Assembly (NCBI GenBank): GCA_031278665.1
Contig: JAITKC010000126.1
Location: forward strand, 1 to 6,309
Source of the DNA: Bifidobacteriaceae bacterium
GTDB lineage: Bacteria > Actinomycetota > Actinomycetes > Actinomycetales > WQXJ01
Direction of reading: 5' to 3'
DNA: 6,309 bases
A program made the position numbers and the translations under genes. The notes under the pieces were generated by a model. That model searched no databases and had not been told where the DNA came from. It saw only the letters and a list, made by a program, of their open reading frames with translations. Shown here piece after piece: positions 1 through 5,193 of the stretch. Positions within the stretch are counted from its first letter, which is position 1. Every line of letters starts with the position of its first letter.

Positions 1-217
1 TCGAGGGTTGACCCAACCGCCGTTCGGAGACCTTGGCCTTCAGCGCCCGAAGGCTCGCGGCGGCCTTCTCGATGTTGGCCCGGCCGCCAAACTCGACCTC
101 GAATGCGCTCCGGCGTCCACTGCCGAGTTCAACGATCGCGTCGACCTCAAGACCCGAATCGTCGCGGTAAATGGTAGACGGCCCCGATGGCCACGCATAT
201 GACGAGCACCGGACTGA
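1..217 (-). pseudogene. C-terminal remnant of a DUF4143-type AAA ATPase
   Basis: Read on the minus strand, positions 175 to 2 encode TIYRDDSGLEVDAIVELG followed by a segment with AFEVEFGG, ANIEKAAASLRALKAKV and RRLGQPS. This matches, from memory, the end of DUF4143 domains (pattern Y-R-D-x-x-G-x-E-V-D-x-I-V-E-L, then A-F-E-V-x-x-G, then A-A-x-S-L), the nuclease-like C-terminal part of a large family of AAA ATPases common in actinobacteria and on mobile elements. The frame is closed upstream by a TAG (complement of 218-220) and has no ATG, GTG or TTG start before the conserved block. The ATPase domain and the front of DUF4143 are therefore absent, and this is a fragment rather than a gene. The window edge cuts the C-terminal side, so how far it continues is unknown. 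The family call is by pattern recognition only. Confidence 0.6.
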
Positions 218-230
218 CTACCGCCGGAAT

Positions 231-317
231 CGCGGGGACGGCTCGGGCAAGCCAGACGGTCGCCGCGTTGGCTGATGCGGAGGCGACAACCGTCGGCACG
301 CCCGAGCCGTCCCCGCG
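231..317. repeat. Long imperfect hairpin between two gene remnants
   Basis: The arms 231-248 (cgcggggacggctcgggc) and 300-317 are perfect reverse complements over 18 bp. Pairing continues inward with gcc 251-253/ggc 295-297, gacggt 255-260/accgtc 289-294 and cgcc 261-264/ggcg 282-285, separated by small bulges and leaving a 17-base loop. It also continues outward with aat 228-230/att 319-321 across one bulged base. The whole is about 34 paired positions and explains nearly the entire stretch between the DUF4143 fragment and the AlbA-like pseudogene. It could be a MITE-like or REP-like palindromic element, a recombination scar with an inverted duplication, or a strong terminator. No target-site duplication was found, and the integron attC core bases (GTT/AAC) are not at its ends. 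Confidence 0.7.
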
Positions 318-344
318 GATTGAGGTCAATCCGTTGTCGGACTT

Positions 345-851
345 GTGTCGATAGATGATCGCGGTGAAGGACACCCCCGTGTCGATGAACAGGGGAGCAG
401 GCAGGCTTGCCTCGCGCAGGAGTCCCTGAGCCTCACGTATGCCACCGCGGTGCGAGTGTTACGGGCCACCCACTCGACGCTGTGGTCTAGCAGATCCGTC
501 ATCGGCCCGTCGAAATGCGCCAGGTCTGAGACTCGTGCGCCCCCATCTGCCGGAACGGCGGCAGCGGTAACCGACAACGATGGGGCGTGCCGCTGTGGAT
601 AACTATCCAACCCGTACAGGCCGGCGACAGTGAGTCGCCACGTCTGCGACCCCAGAGACGGCGAAACCAGCATTCTCGTCAACACCCAGCAGTATCACTC
701 CGCCGTCAGGCATGTTGCCGAAAGCGCACAGGGTCTCGTCCAGTCCGGGCACACCGCCCGCAGCTAGTTTCGCCTCCACGAGAGTCGAATCTCCGCCTCG
801 CTGGCGCAACGAAGCCAACAGCGAAGTGAGTTCCTCAGAAGACCATGACAT
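345..851 (-). pseudogene. Broken AlbA_2 / AAA-4 ATP-binding protein gene
   Basis: Three blocks typical of the AlbA_2 (Schlafen-like, 'divergent AAA-4') ATP-binding or transcriptional-regulator family remain in the right order. Block 1 (851 to about 636) starts MSWSSEELTSLLASLRQRGG and includes VEAKLAAGGVP, ETLCAFGNMPDGGVILLGVDE and FAVSGVADVA. Block 2 (about 634-437, another frame) has LTVAGLYGLDSYPQ, PSLSVTAA, DLAHFDGPMTDLLDHSVEW and RNTRTAVAY. Block 3 (437-345, a further frame change) has REAQGLLREASLPAP and LFIDTGVSFTAIIYRH. In intact members, as I recall, roughly 100 residues lie between blocks 1 and 2, and a similar length with the ATP-lid (ELVANAL-type) region lies between blocks 2 and 3. 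Both are missing here, and both junctions change frame. The protein cannot be functional. Such genes are often found on genomic islands and near toxin-antitoxin or defence genes. The ATG at 851 is chosen because the conserved N-terminal block starts there. Confidence 0.72.
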
Positions 852-888
852 ACATAGATTGTTTGTCATGGTGTATGTGAAGTGTATG
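843..888. promoter_or_regulatory. Operator-like repeats at the start of the AlbA-like pseudogene
   Basis: Around the start codon of the pseudogene there is an 8-bp inverted repeat, ccatgaca (843-850) and tgtcatgg (864-871), with a 13-base spacer. A second, interleaved one pairs acataca (848-854) with tgtatgt (872-878). A direct repeat of gtgtatg lies at 871-877 and 882-888, 11 bases (about one helical turn) apart. The segment is AT-rich compared with its surroundings. This looks like a former promoter/operator region, possibly self-regulatory since AlbA_2 proteins are often annotated as regulators. No convincing -35/-10 pair was found. Confidence 0.3.
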
Positions 889-921
889 AGAATCCAGTCC
901 CAAGCCCGTCCAAGGCCCAGG

Positions 922-936
922 GTTGGAACATCCAAC
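922..936 (-). terminator. Weak hairpin just downstream of tmRNA
   Basis: gttgga (922-927) and tccaac (931-936) pair around a 3-base loop, starting 4 bases beyond the CCA end of tmRNA in the direction of its transcription. No run of U follows, so if it is a transcription terminator it is a weak or non-canonical one. It could equally be a processing signal or chance. Confidence 0.25.
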
Positions 937-939
937 ATA

Positions 940-1306
940 TGGTGGAGCTGGGGGGAATTGAACCCCCGTCCGAGTATCGTGGAACAGGTCTTCTCCGGGC
1001 GCAGCCGGCAAACGGTTTTCTCAGCCCCGGCGCTGCCACCGGCAACGCGCCGCCAGGCTCAGTTGTCTAGAAGTCCCCGCCCGCCGGACAACACGGCGAA
1101 CGAGCAGTGGGCTACTTCACGACGCCAAACACCAGGCCGCAGCCACTCCTGGGTTGACGGGCAAGCCACTCGCCTCAGGCGGCGAGGGCGAAGCCAGTGC
1201 GGTCAGATTTCGCACTTATTGTTCACGTGGAGCGTTAACGAGACAACCACGCATCCTCGGCCCGCTTCTCCTGAATCGACGATCCCCGTCGAAACCGATC
1301 AGCCCC
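940..1306 (-). ncRNA. ssrA: tmRNA (transfer-messenger RNA)
   Basis: The RNA rescues ribosomes stalled on broken mRNAs together with SmpB: its tRNA-like part carries alanine, and its message part adds a degradation tag. On the minus strand it begins GGGGCUGAUCGGUUUCGACG and ends with a T arm (GGGGG-UUCAAUU-CCCCC), CAGCUCC, A and an encoded CCA. The 5' GGGGCUG pairs with 3' CAGCUCC (one G-U), giving the acceptor stem and fixing the ends at 1306 and 940. The length of 367 nt is normal for a one-piece tmRNA. The internal reading frame encodes AKSDRTGFALAA and stops with UGA. No smpB gene is beside it in this window, although in many actinobacteria smpB lies close upstream. The apparent ORFs across it on the plus strand are artefacts of antisense tmRNA. 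Confidence 0.97.
1175..1213 (-). other. tmRNA proteolysis-tag reading frame
   Basis: Translation resumes at the GCG (complement of 1211-1213) and reads A-K-S-D-R-T-G-F-A-L-A-A before UGA (complement of 1175-1177). The C-terminal ALAA is the recognition end for ClpXP-type proteases. The resume codon is alanine, as is usual, and lies after an A/U-rich AAUAAGU stretch. From memory, bifidobacterial tags read AKSNRTEFALAA, so this one differs by N-to-D and E-to-G. Confidence 0.9.
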
Positions 1307-1325
1307 TCTGTTTAGTTTTCAACCA

Positions 1326-1331
1326 AGCCTA
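1326..1331 (-). promoter_or_regulatory. Candidate -10 element for tmRNA
   Basis: On the minus strand TAGGCT (complement of 1326-1331) fits the actinobacterial TAnnnT -10 pattern and would place transcription start near 1318, about 12 bases before the mature 5' end, which RNase P would then make. No -35 match lies at the expected distance. A weaker alternative is TAAACA, right against the mature end. Confidence 0.2.
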
Positions 1332-1427
1332 ACGCCTCGACCGGCCCGGTTGTTCCCACCCCGCCCCGGCGGCCAGGGCTTAAGCAAAGTTCTCGGTGTG
1401 CGGCGTGTGGGTCTGAGCTGGGGGCAA

Positions 1428-1530
1428 CCGGGGCCGGGCCCCGCCCTGCCGGGTCGGGTGTCCGGAAGTGACCGCACGACGCCGCCCGGGGCGTCGTGCG
1501 CGGGGTTCTGGACATCGGCTTCCCGCCCGG
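1428..1530. repeat. Intergenic direct repeat, copy 1
   Basis: This is the first of two related units 157 bases apart. The shared core is gccgggtcgggtgtccgg, aagtgaccgcacg and, after the hairpin, gcgcggggttctggacatc. In this copy the hairpin gcacgacgcc (1474-1483) / ggcgtcgtgc (1490-1499) is a perfect 10-bp stem with a 6-base loop. The left edge also carries ggggcc-g-ggcccc (1430-1442). No start codon, ribosome-binding site or protein-like sequence goes with it, so it looks like a dispersed intergenic repeat of the REP/MITE kind. Confidence 0.7.
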
Positions 1531-1584
1531 TTCGCCGCCGCCGGCCGGCCCGGGCCGGCGACCAGGCGTTTCGCGTCGGCGTGC

Positions 1585-1687
1585 CCGGGGCCGGGTTGGG
1601 CTTCGCCGGGTCGGGTGTCCGGAAGTGACCGCACGTCGCCGCCGGGGGCATCGTGCGCGGGGTTCTGGACATCCGCTCGCCGCCCGC
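1585..1687. repeat. Intergenic direct repeat, copy 2
   Basis: This second copy matches copy 1 at an offset of exactly 157 bases through the core gccgggtcgggtgtccgg, aagtgaccgcacg and gcgcggggttctggacatc. The hairpin position is kept (1631-1640 with 1647-1656), but two of its ten pairs are mismatched, so it is a worn version of the perfect stem in copy 1. The left part differs between copies (ttgggcttcg in place of ccccgccctg). Confidence 0.7.
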
Positions 1688-1724
1688 ATCCCAGGCCAGC
1701 ACGCCGCATTCCAACGACTGCTGT

Positions 1725-1756
1725 GAACGAAAGGCGCTGACCAGCGCATTTCGTTC
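1725..1756. promoter_or_regulatory. 32-base palindrome upstream of the exporter operon
   Basis: gaacgaaa (1725-1732) pairs with tttcgttc (1749-1756), and inside it gcgctg (1734-1739) pairs with cagcgc (1742-1747), with one G/A mismatch and only two unpaired central bases. The centre is too tight for a good RNA loop without opening pairs, so a dimeric or tetrameric regulator's DNA site is at least as likely as a terminator. It lies about 265 bases before the lipoprotein start and about 420 bases upstream of ssrA, so it could serve either gene. Confidence 0.45.
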
Positions 1757-2020
1757 CGTTCAGACGGTGGGAGCCGGCGCCCTGGTTCGCTTTGCCGAAG
1801 CCCTGGACGGGCGGCGACGCGGCGGACCTGTCGGCCGAGGCCGGCCACACGGCATCGGCCCGGCGGGGGGCCCGGAAGAGATCTCATCGCCGCGCGGGCG
1901 GGCCGGCGGCTTGGCCGCCTGGCGTCATACCGTGGCATGAGCGCCGTCGCGTGCCCCTGCCAATAGCCTGGTCAGACCACGGCCGCCGGCCCTGGCGGGG
2001 GATGAACCGGGAGGACCAAA

Positions 2021-3049
2021 ATGAGAAAGCTGTGCTTGGCCCTGAGCTTGGCCGCGGCGGCCGGCCTGGCTCTGGCCGGCTGCGCCAAAGCCCCGGAGGT
2101 GGCCACCCTGGGCGGCAAGGGCGGCGGCGCGGCCGGGCCGATGTCGGCCGAGGAGGAGCAGGCCGCCGGCGCCAAAGAACTCGCCAAGTGCCTGGAGACG
2201 GCGGGAATCCCCGTCTACCAGTACGACCAAGAGGACGGCCAGATCTACGTCGGCATCGAGACCTCGCAGGCCTACGCGATGTCCTGGGGAAACGAATGGG
2301 GATCGACCTGGTTCCCGGGGGACTCCAACGATGACGCCGCCATCGCGACAGCGCTGGCCGCGCTGGCGCCGTTAGTCGAGACCTACGACAAGGACGCGGC
2401 CAACTCGCTCAAGAACTACGACAACGAGATAATGGCCGCAGTTTCGTCCGGCCCCGTGGACACGCCGCCCTATCTGATCATCGGCCAGGAGGACTTGACG
2501 GAACCTTTCGCCAAGTGCCTGACCGAATCCGGTTACACCGAGCCGGTCTGGAAAACGGACCCGGCGGAGGAGTTGAAAAGCAAACAGAACATCGCCAGGG
2601 CGACTTCGGAGTGGGCCAAGTGCGCCCGCGAGAACGGCTTCCCGGAGATCAAAGATCCCGAACCGCCGGTGGCCGACGATTATATGACGCAGCCCACCGC
2701 CGTACTGCCCGCCGACATCACCGAGGACCAACTCCGGGCGCTGCTGGCGGCCTGTCCCAACTTCGATCCGGAGAAGTGGGAGGCCTACGAGAAGGCGATG
2801 GAGGACTTGGGGGCGTTCGCCAGCGAACAGGACTGGGAGCGGGTGAACGAGGAATTCGATGTGACCGAGCCGGCCATCGGCTTCGACATCCCCGGCTGGG
2901 ACGGACGCGGGTCCGAGCAAGCCGAGGAAACGGACCAGGCCACTATGGAGCGCGTCGGCAGGCTCAGCGAACTGCTCTACGAGGCCCAGAACCAGTACTG
3001 GGAGCAACGCGAGACGGCCACCGAGGCGCCGGCGGCGGCCGGCGGCTGA
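2021..3049 (+). CDS. Secreted lipoprotein of unknown function, first gene of exporter operon
   Basis: The product is 342 residues. The start is the ATG at 2021, preceded by a strong ribosome-binding site gggagga (2009-2015). Residues 1-20 are a signal peptide (MRK, then a hydrophobic Ala/Leu core) ending in the lipobox L18-A-G-C21, so the mature protein is probably lipid-anchored outside the cytoplasmic membrane at Cys21. A Gly/Ala linker (about 31-40) follows. The mature part is acidic and contains AKC-x4-G three times (A55-G62, A164-G171, A199-G206), the third continuing FPEIKDPEPP, plus C245 in LLAACPNFDP. Besides the lipidated Cys it thus has four cysteines (57, 166, 201, 245), enough for two disulfides. 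I recall similar 'KC(M/L)REnGvp' lipoproteins beside MacA/MacB-like genes in actinobacteria, with no established function. It ends 48 bases before the adaptor gene. A role as substrate-binding or sensing partner of the exporter is inference. Confidence 0.9.
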   Translation: MRKLCLALSLAAAAGLALAGCAKAPEVATLGGKGGGAAGPMSAEEEQAAGAKELAKCLETAGIPVYQYDQEDGQIYVGIETSQAYAMSWGNEWGSTWFPGDSNDDAAIATALAALAPLVETYDKDAANSLKNYDNEIMAAVSSGPVDTPPYLIIGQEDLTEPFAKCLTESGYTEPVWKTDPAEELKSKQNIARATSEWAKCARENGFPEIKDPEPPVADDYMTQPTAVLPADITEDQLRALLAACPNFDPEKWEAYEKAMEDLGAFASEQDWERVNEEFDVTEPAIGFDIPGWDGRGSEQAEETDQATMERVGRLSELLYEAQNQYWEQRETATEAPAAAGG

Positions 3050-3097
3050 CGCGATCACCAGGCAAATAAGAACGACCAAGCGGAGGCGAGGCTGGAA

Positions 3098-4525
3098 GTG
3101 ACCAAGAAGGGCTGGATCGCGGCGGGCGCGACAGTGGCGTTGGCGGCGGGCGTGACCGTCGCGGCCGTCTGGTGGGGCAACTCCAGGGCCGCCGACATCG
3201 ACTACGGCGAGGCCGAACGCCGCACGGCGGCGGTCGAGCGGACTTCGCTGGCGTCCGGGCTGGAGTTGCGCGGCACGCTGGCCTACGGCGAGCCGCGCAA
3301 TCTGGGCGGCGGCGGCGGCGTGGTCACCAAACTGCCGGAGGCCGGATCGGTCCACAAAGTCGGCGAGCCGCTGCTGGAGGTCGAAGGCAATCCGGTGTTC
3401 TTACTCCAGGGGGCCATCCCCCTGTGGCGCGACCTGGCCGCCGGGATGTCCGGCATCGACGTCGACACGCTCCGCCAGGGGCTGGTCGACCTCGGTTATT
3501 CGGCCGGCGACACCGCCGCCGCCACGCCCTACGATGCCGCTTTGGCCGGCGCGATCGACGCGCTGTACGCCGCCGGCGGCTATCCGGCGCCGTCGACCAG
3601 GCCCGATGCCGTCGCCTCGCGCGAGGAGGCGAACCAGGAGTTGGCGGCCGCGCGCGAGTCCGCCGCCGCCGCCGAACAGGCGCTCAAACAGGCCCGCCAG
3701 GGCCCCAGCGGCCAAGCCAAGTCTGAGGCCGACGAGGCCGTGGCGGCCGCCGGAAGGGCGCTGGCCAAGGCTCAGCGCTGTTCCGAAGAAGACCGCGCGG
3801 CCCAGTACGGCACCGCCGGCGAATGCGACGTCGAAGCCGCCCAGGGCGTCCTCAACACCGCCCGGGCGGCCCTCGCCGACCTCACCAAGGCGGTCGACAC
3901 CGCGGCCGAGCAGGCTGCGGTGACCAGCGCCAACGCCGCTTTGGCGGCCGCCCAGACGAGAGCCGACCGAGCCGCGCTGAGCGCCGTCGGGCCGAAGGAC
4001 ATCTTGATTGTGCCGACCGCCGAAATGCGGGTCGACCAGGTCGCGGTCCAGCTTGGGCTAAGCGCCGACGGGTCGATCATCAGTTACACCGACACCACGA
4101 TTTTCGCCAACGCCGACCTCACCGACGCGCAACGCAAACTGATTGTGACAGGCGCCGAAGTCGAAGTCGCGTTGCCGGATGGAACAATTCTGGCCGGGGT
4201 GGTGGGCGACGTGACGGCCTCGCGCCAGGACCCGCAGACCTACGAGACCATTCCGGCGCGCGCCCGCGTCGACATCGCCGACCAGGCCGTCTTGGCCGAG
4301 GCCGGGCTGAGCGGGGTGACCATCTCGATAATCCAGGACGAGGCGGCCGACGCCCTGGTGGTTCCGGTGACCGCGCTGCTGGCGCTGTCCGAGGGCGGTT
4401 ACGCCGTCGAACTCGAGGACGGCAGGTTGATTGGCGTCGACGTCGGCCTGATCCAGGACACCCGCGCCCAGATCACCCCGACCACCGGCGACCTGTCAGA
4501 AGGCGACCTGGTGGTGATCGCGTGA
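3098..4525 (+). CDS. HlyD/MacA-like adaptor with peptidoglycan-binding domain
   Basis: The product is 475 residues. It starts with GTG at 3098, with ggagg at 3082-3086. Residues 6-26 form an N-terminal membrane anchor with no lipobox or clear cleavage site. Residues 43-104 hold the first part of a barrel-sandwich (VERTSLASGLELRGTLAYGE and VVTKLPEAGSVHKVGEPLLEVEGNPVFLLQG). Residues 109-161 resemble a PG_binding_1 domain (LWRDLAAGMSGIDVDTLRQGLVDLGY). Residues 174-292 are a long Ala/Glu/Gln-rich two-stranded coiled-coil hairpin, with Cys228 and Cys243 near its turn. From about 301 come the second half of the sandwich (IVPTAEMRVDQVAVQLG), a beta-barrel with GAEVEVALPDGTILAGVVGDV, and a C-terminal membrane-proximal domain (ALVVPVTALLAL to [10 protein letters not shown]). 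This order fits periplasmic-adaptor proteins of MacAB-type pumps in Gram-positive bacteria, where the adaptor reaches into the wall instead of to an outer-membrane channel. It overlaps the ATPase gene by 4 bases. Confidence 0.88.
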   Translation: MTKKGWIAAGATVALAAGVTVAAVWWGNSRAADIDYGEAERRTAAVERTSLASGLELRGTLAYGEPRNLGGGGGVVTKLPEAGSVHKVGEPLLEVEGNPVFLLQGAIPLWRDLAAGMSGIDVDTLRQGLVDLGYSAGDTAAATPYDAALAGAIDALYAAGGYPAPSTRPDAVASREEANQELAAARESAAAAEQALKQARQGPSGQAKSEADEAVAAAGRALAKAQRCSEEDRAAQYGTAGECDVEAAQGVLNTARAALADLTKAVDTAAEQAAVTSANAALAAAQTRADRAALSAVGPKDILIVPTAEMRVDQVAVQLGLSADGSIISYTDTTIFANADLTDAQRKLIVTGAEVEVALPDGTILAGVVGDVTASRQDPQTYETIPARARVDIADQAVLAEAGLSGVTISIIQDEAADALVVPVTALLALSEGGYAVELEDGRLIGVDVGLIQDTRAQITPTTGDLSEGDLVVIA

Positions 4526-5193
4526 CCGTGGCGCAGCTGGCGCTGCGCCAGGTTTCCAAGGTTTATCCGACCAAGCCGCCGTTACACGCCCTGCGCGACG
4601 TCGACTTGGACATCGGCCGGGGCGAACTGGTGGCGGTGGTCGGACCCTCCGGGTCCGGCAAGACCACGCTGTTGTCGCTGATGGGCCTGCTCGACACGCC
4701 GACCAGCGGCGAAGTCTGGATTGACGGGATCAAAGCCTCCGGCTTGAGCGAAGCCCAGCGCTCGCGGGCGCGCTCCGACCTGATCGGCTTCGTCTTCCAG
4801 CAGTTCTATTTGCTCAGCTCGCTGACGGCCCGCGACAACGTCGCCACCGGCATGCTTTACCAGGGGCTCGGCCCGGCCGAGCGCCGTTCCCGGGCCGACG
4901 CGGCGCTGGAACGGGTCGGCTTGACCGCGCGCGCCAGCCACCGCCCCGGCGAGTTATCCGGCGGCGAACAACAGCGCGTGGCCATCGCCCGGGCGATCGC
5001 CGGCGACCCGGCGGTGGTCTTCGCCGACGAGCCGACCGGCGCGTTGGATCAGGCCTCCGGCCGGATGGTGCTGGATTGCCTGCGGGCCGCCAACCAAACC
5101 GGCGCCACCGTCATCGTCATCACCCACGACCTCAGCCTGGCGGCGATGTTCGACCGCCAGATCCACGTCCTGGACGGCCAGGTGACCGGATGA
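4522..5193 (+). CDS. MacB-type ABC transporter ATPase
   Basis: The product is 223 residues, the full length of a stand-alone MacB/LolD-like nucleotide-binding subunit that hydrolyses ATP on the inner face of the membrane. All motifs are present: Walker [10 protein letters not shown] (41-49), Q-loop VFQQFYLL (91-98), signature LSGGEQQR (145-152), Walker B AVVFADEP (164-171, catalytic E170), D-loop GALD (173-176) and H-loop THD (His202). The start is taken as the GTG at 4522, which overlaps the adaptor's stop as GTGA; a second GTG two codons on (4528) is also possible. There is no strong ribosome-binding site at normal spacing, so translation is probably coupled to the adaptor gene. It overlaps the permease by ATGA at 5190-5193. 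MacB of Gram-negative bacteria is an ATPase-permease fusion, whereas here the two parts are separate, as is usual in Gram-positive bacteria. Confidence 0.95.
   Translation: MTVAQLALRQVSKVYPTKPPLHALRDVDLDIGRGELVAVVGPSGSGKTTLLSLMGLLDTPTSGEVWIDGIKASGLSEAQRSRARSDLIGFVFQQFYLLSSLTARDNVATGMLYQGLGPAERRSRADAALERVGLTARASHRPGELSGGEQQRVAIARAIAGDPAVVFADEPTGALDQASGRMVLDCLRAANQTGATVIVITHDLSLAAMFDRQIHVLDGQVTG

Larger units (their letters stand above)
1307..2020. other. GC-rich intergenic region without a credible gene
   Basis: This 714-base stretch is open in several frames on both strands, as expected for very GC-rich DNA. The translations are rich in R, P, G and A, resemble no family I know and have no convincing ribosome-binding site. 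It contains the upstream side of ssrA, a pair of 103-base direct repeats (1428-1530, 1585-1687), small GC palindromes such as ccggcccgggccgg (1545-1558) and ggcggc-ttg-gccgcc (1905-1919), and a 32-base palindrome (1725-1756). The promoter for the operon starting at 2021 should lie in its right part, but no clear -35/-10 pair is visible. Confidence 0.7.

Noticed and set aside
231..317. Integron attC site
   Set aside because: The size and bulged hairpin fit, but the GTTRRRY/RYYYAAC core sequences are missing and no cassette genes flank it.
147..374. Minus-strand ORF MSFTAIIYRH onward as a small membrane protein
   Set aside because: Its first residues belong to the conserved LFIDTGVSFTAII block of the AlbA-like pseudogene, and the hydrophobic tail comes from reading through the palindrome.
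882..1070. Plus-strand ORF with MVELGGIEPPSE and an overlapping one with WWSWGELNPRPS
   Set aside because: These are well-known false proteins produced by translating the antisense of a tRNA-like T arm and acceptor stem; the DNA is the tmRNA 3' end.
1428..1687. CRISPR array
   Set aside because: There are only two long, imperfect copies with a hairpin inside and no short identical repeats with regular spacers.
1312..1938. Several long Arg/Pro/Gly-rich ORFs on both strands of the intergenic region
   Set aside because: They overlap each other in different frames, owe their length to high GC, include the DNA repeats and palindromes, and lack family resemblance and ribosome-binding sites.
1307..1940. 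smpB upstream of ssrA
   Set aside because: smpB is often close to ssrA in actinobacteria, but no frame here shows SmpB-like sequence.
2372..3355. 327-residue minus-strand ORF opposite the lipoprotein and adaptor
   Set aside because: It crosses two plus-strand genes with good starts and recognisable features; its own composition is antisense-like.
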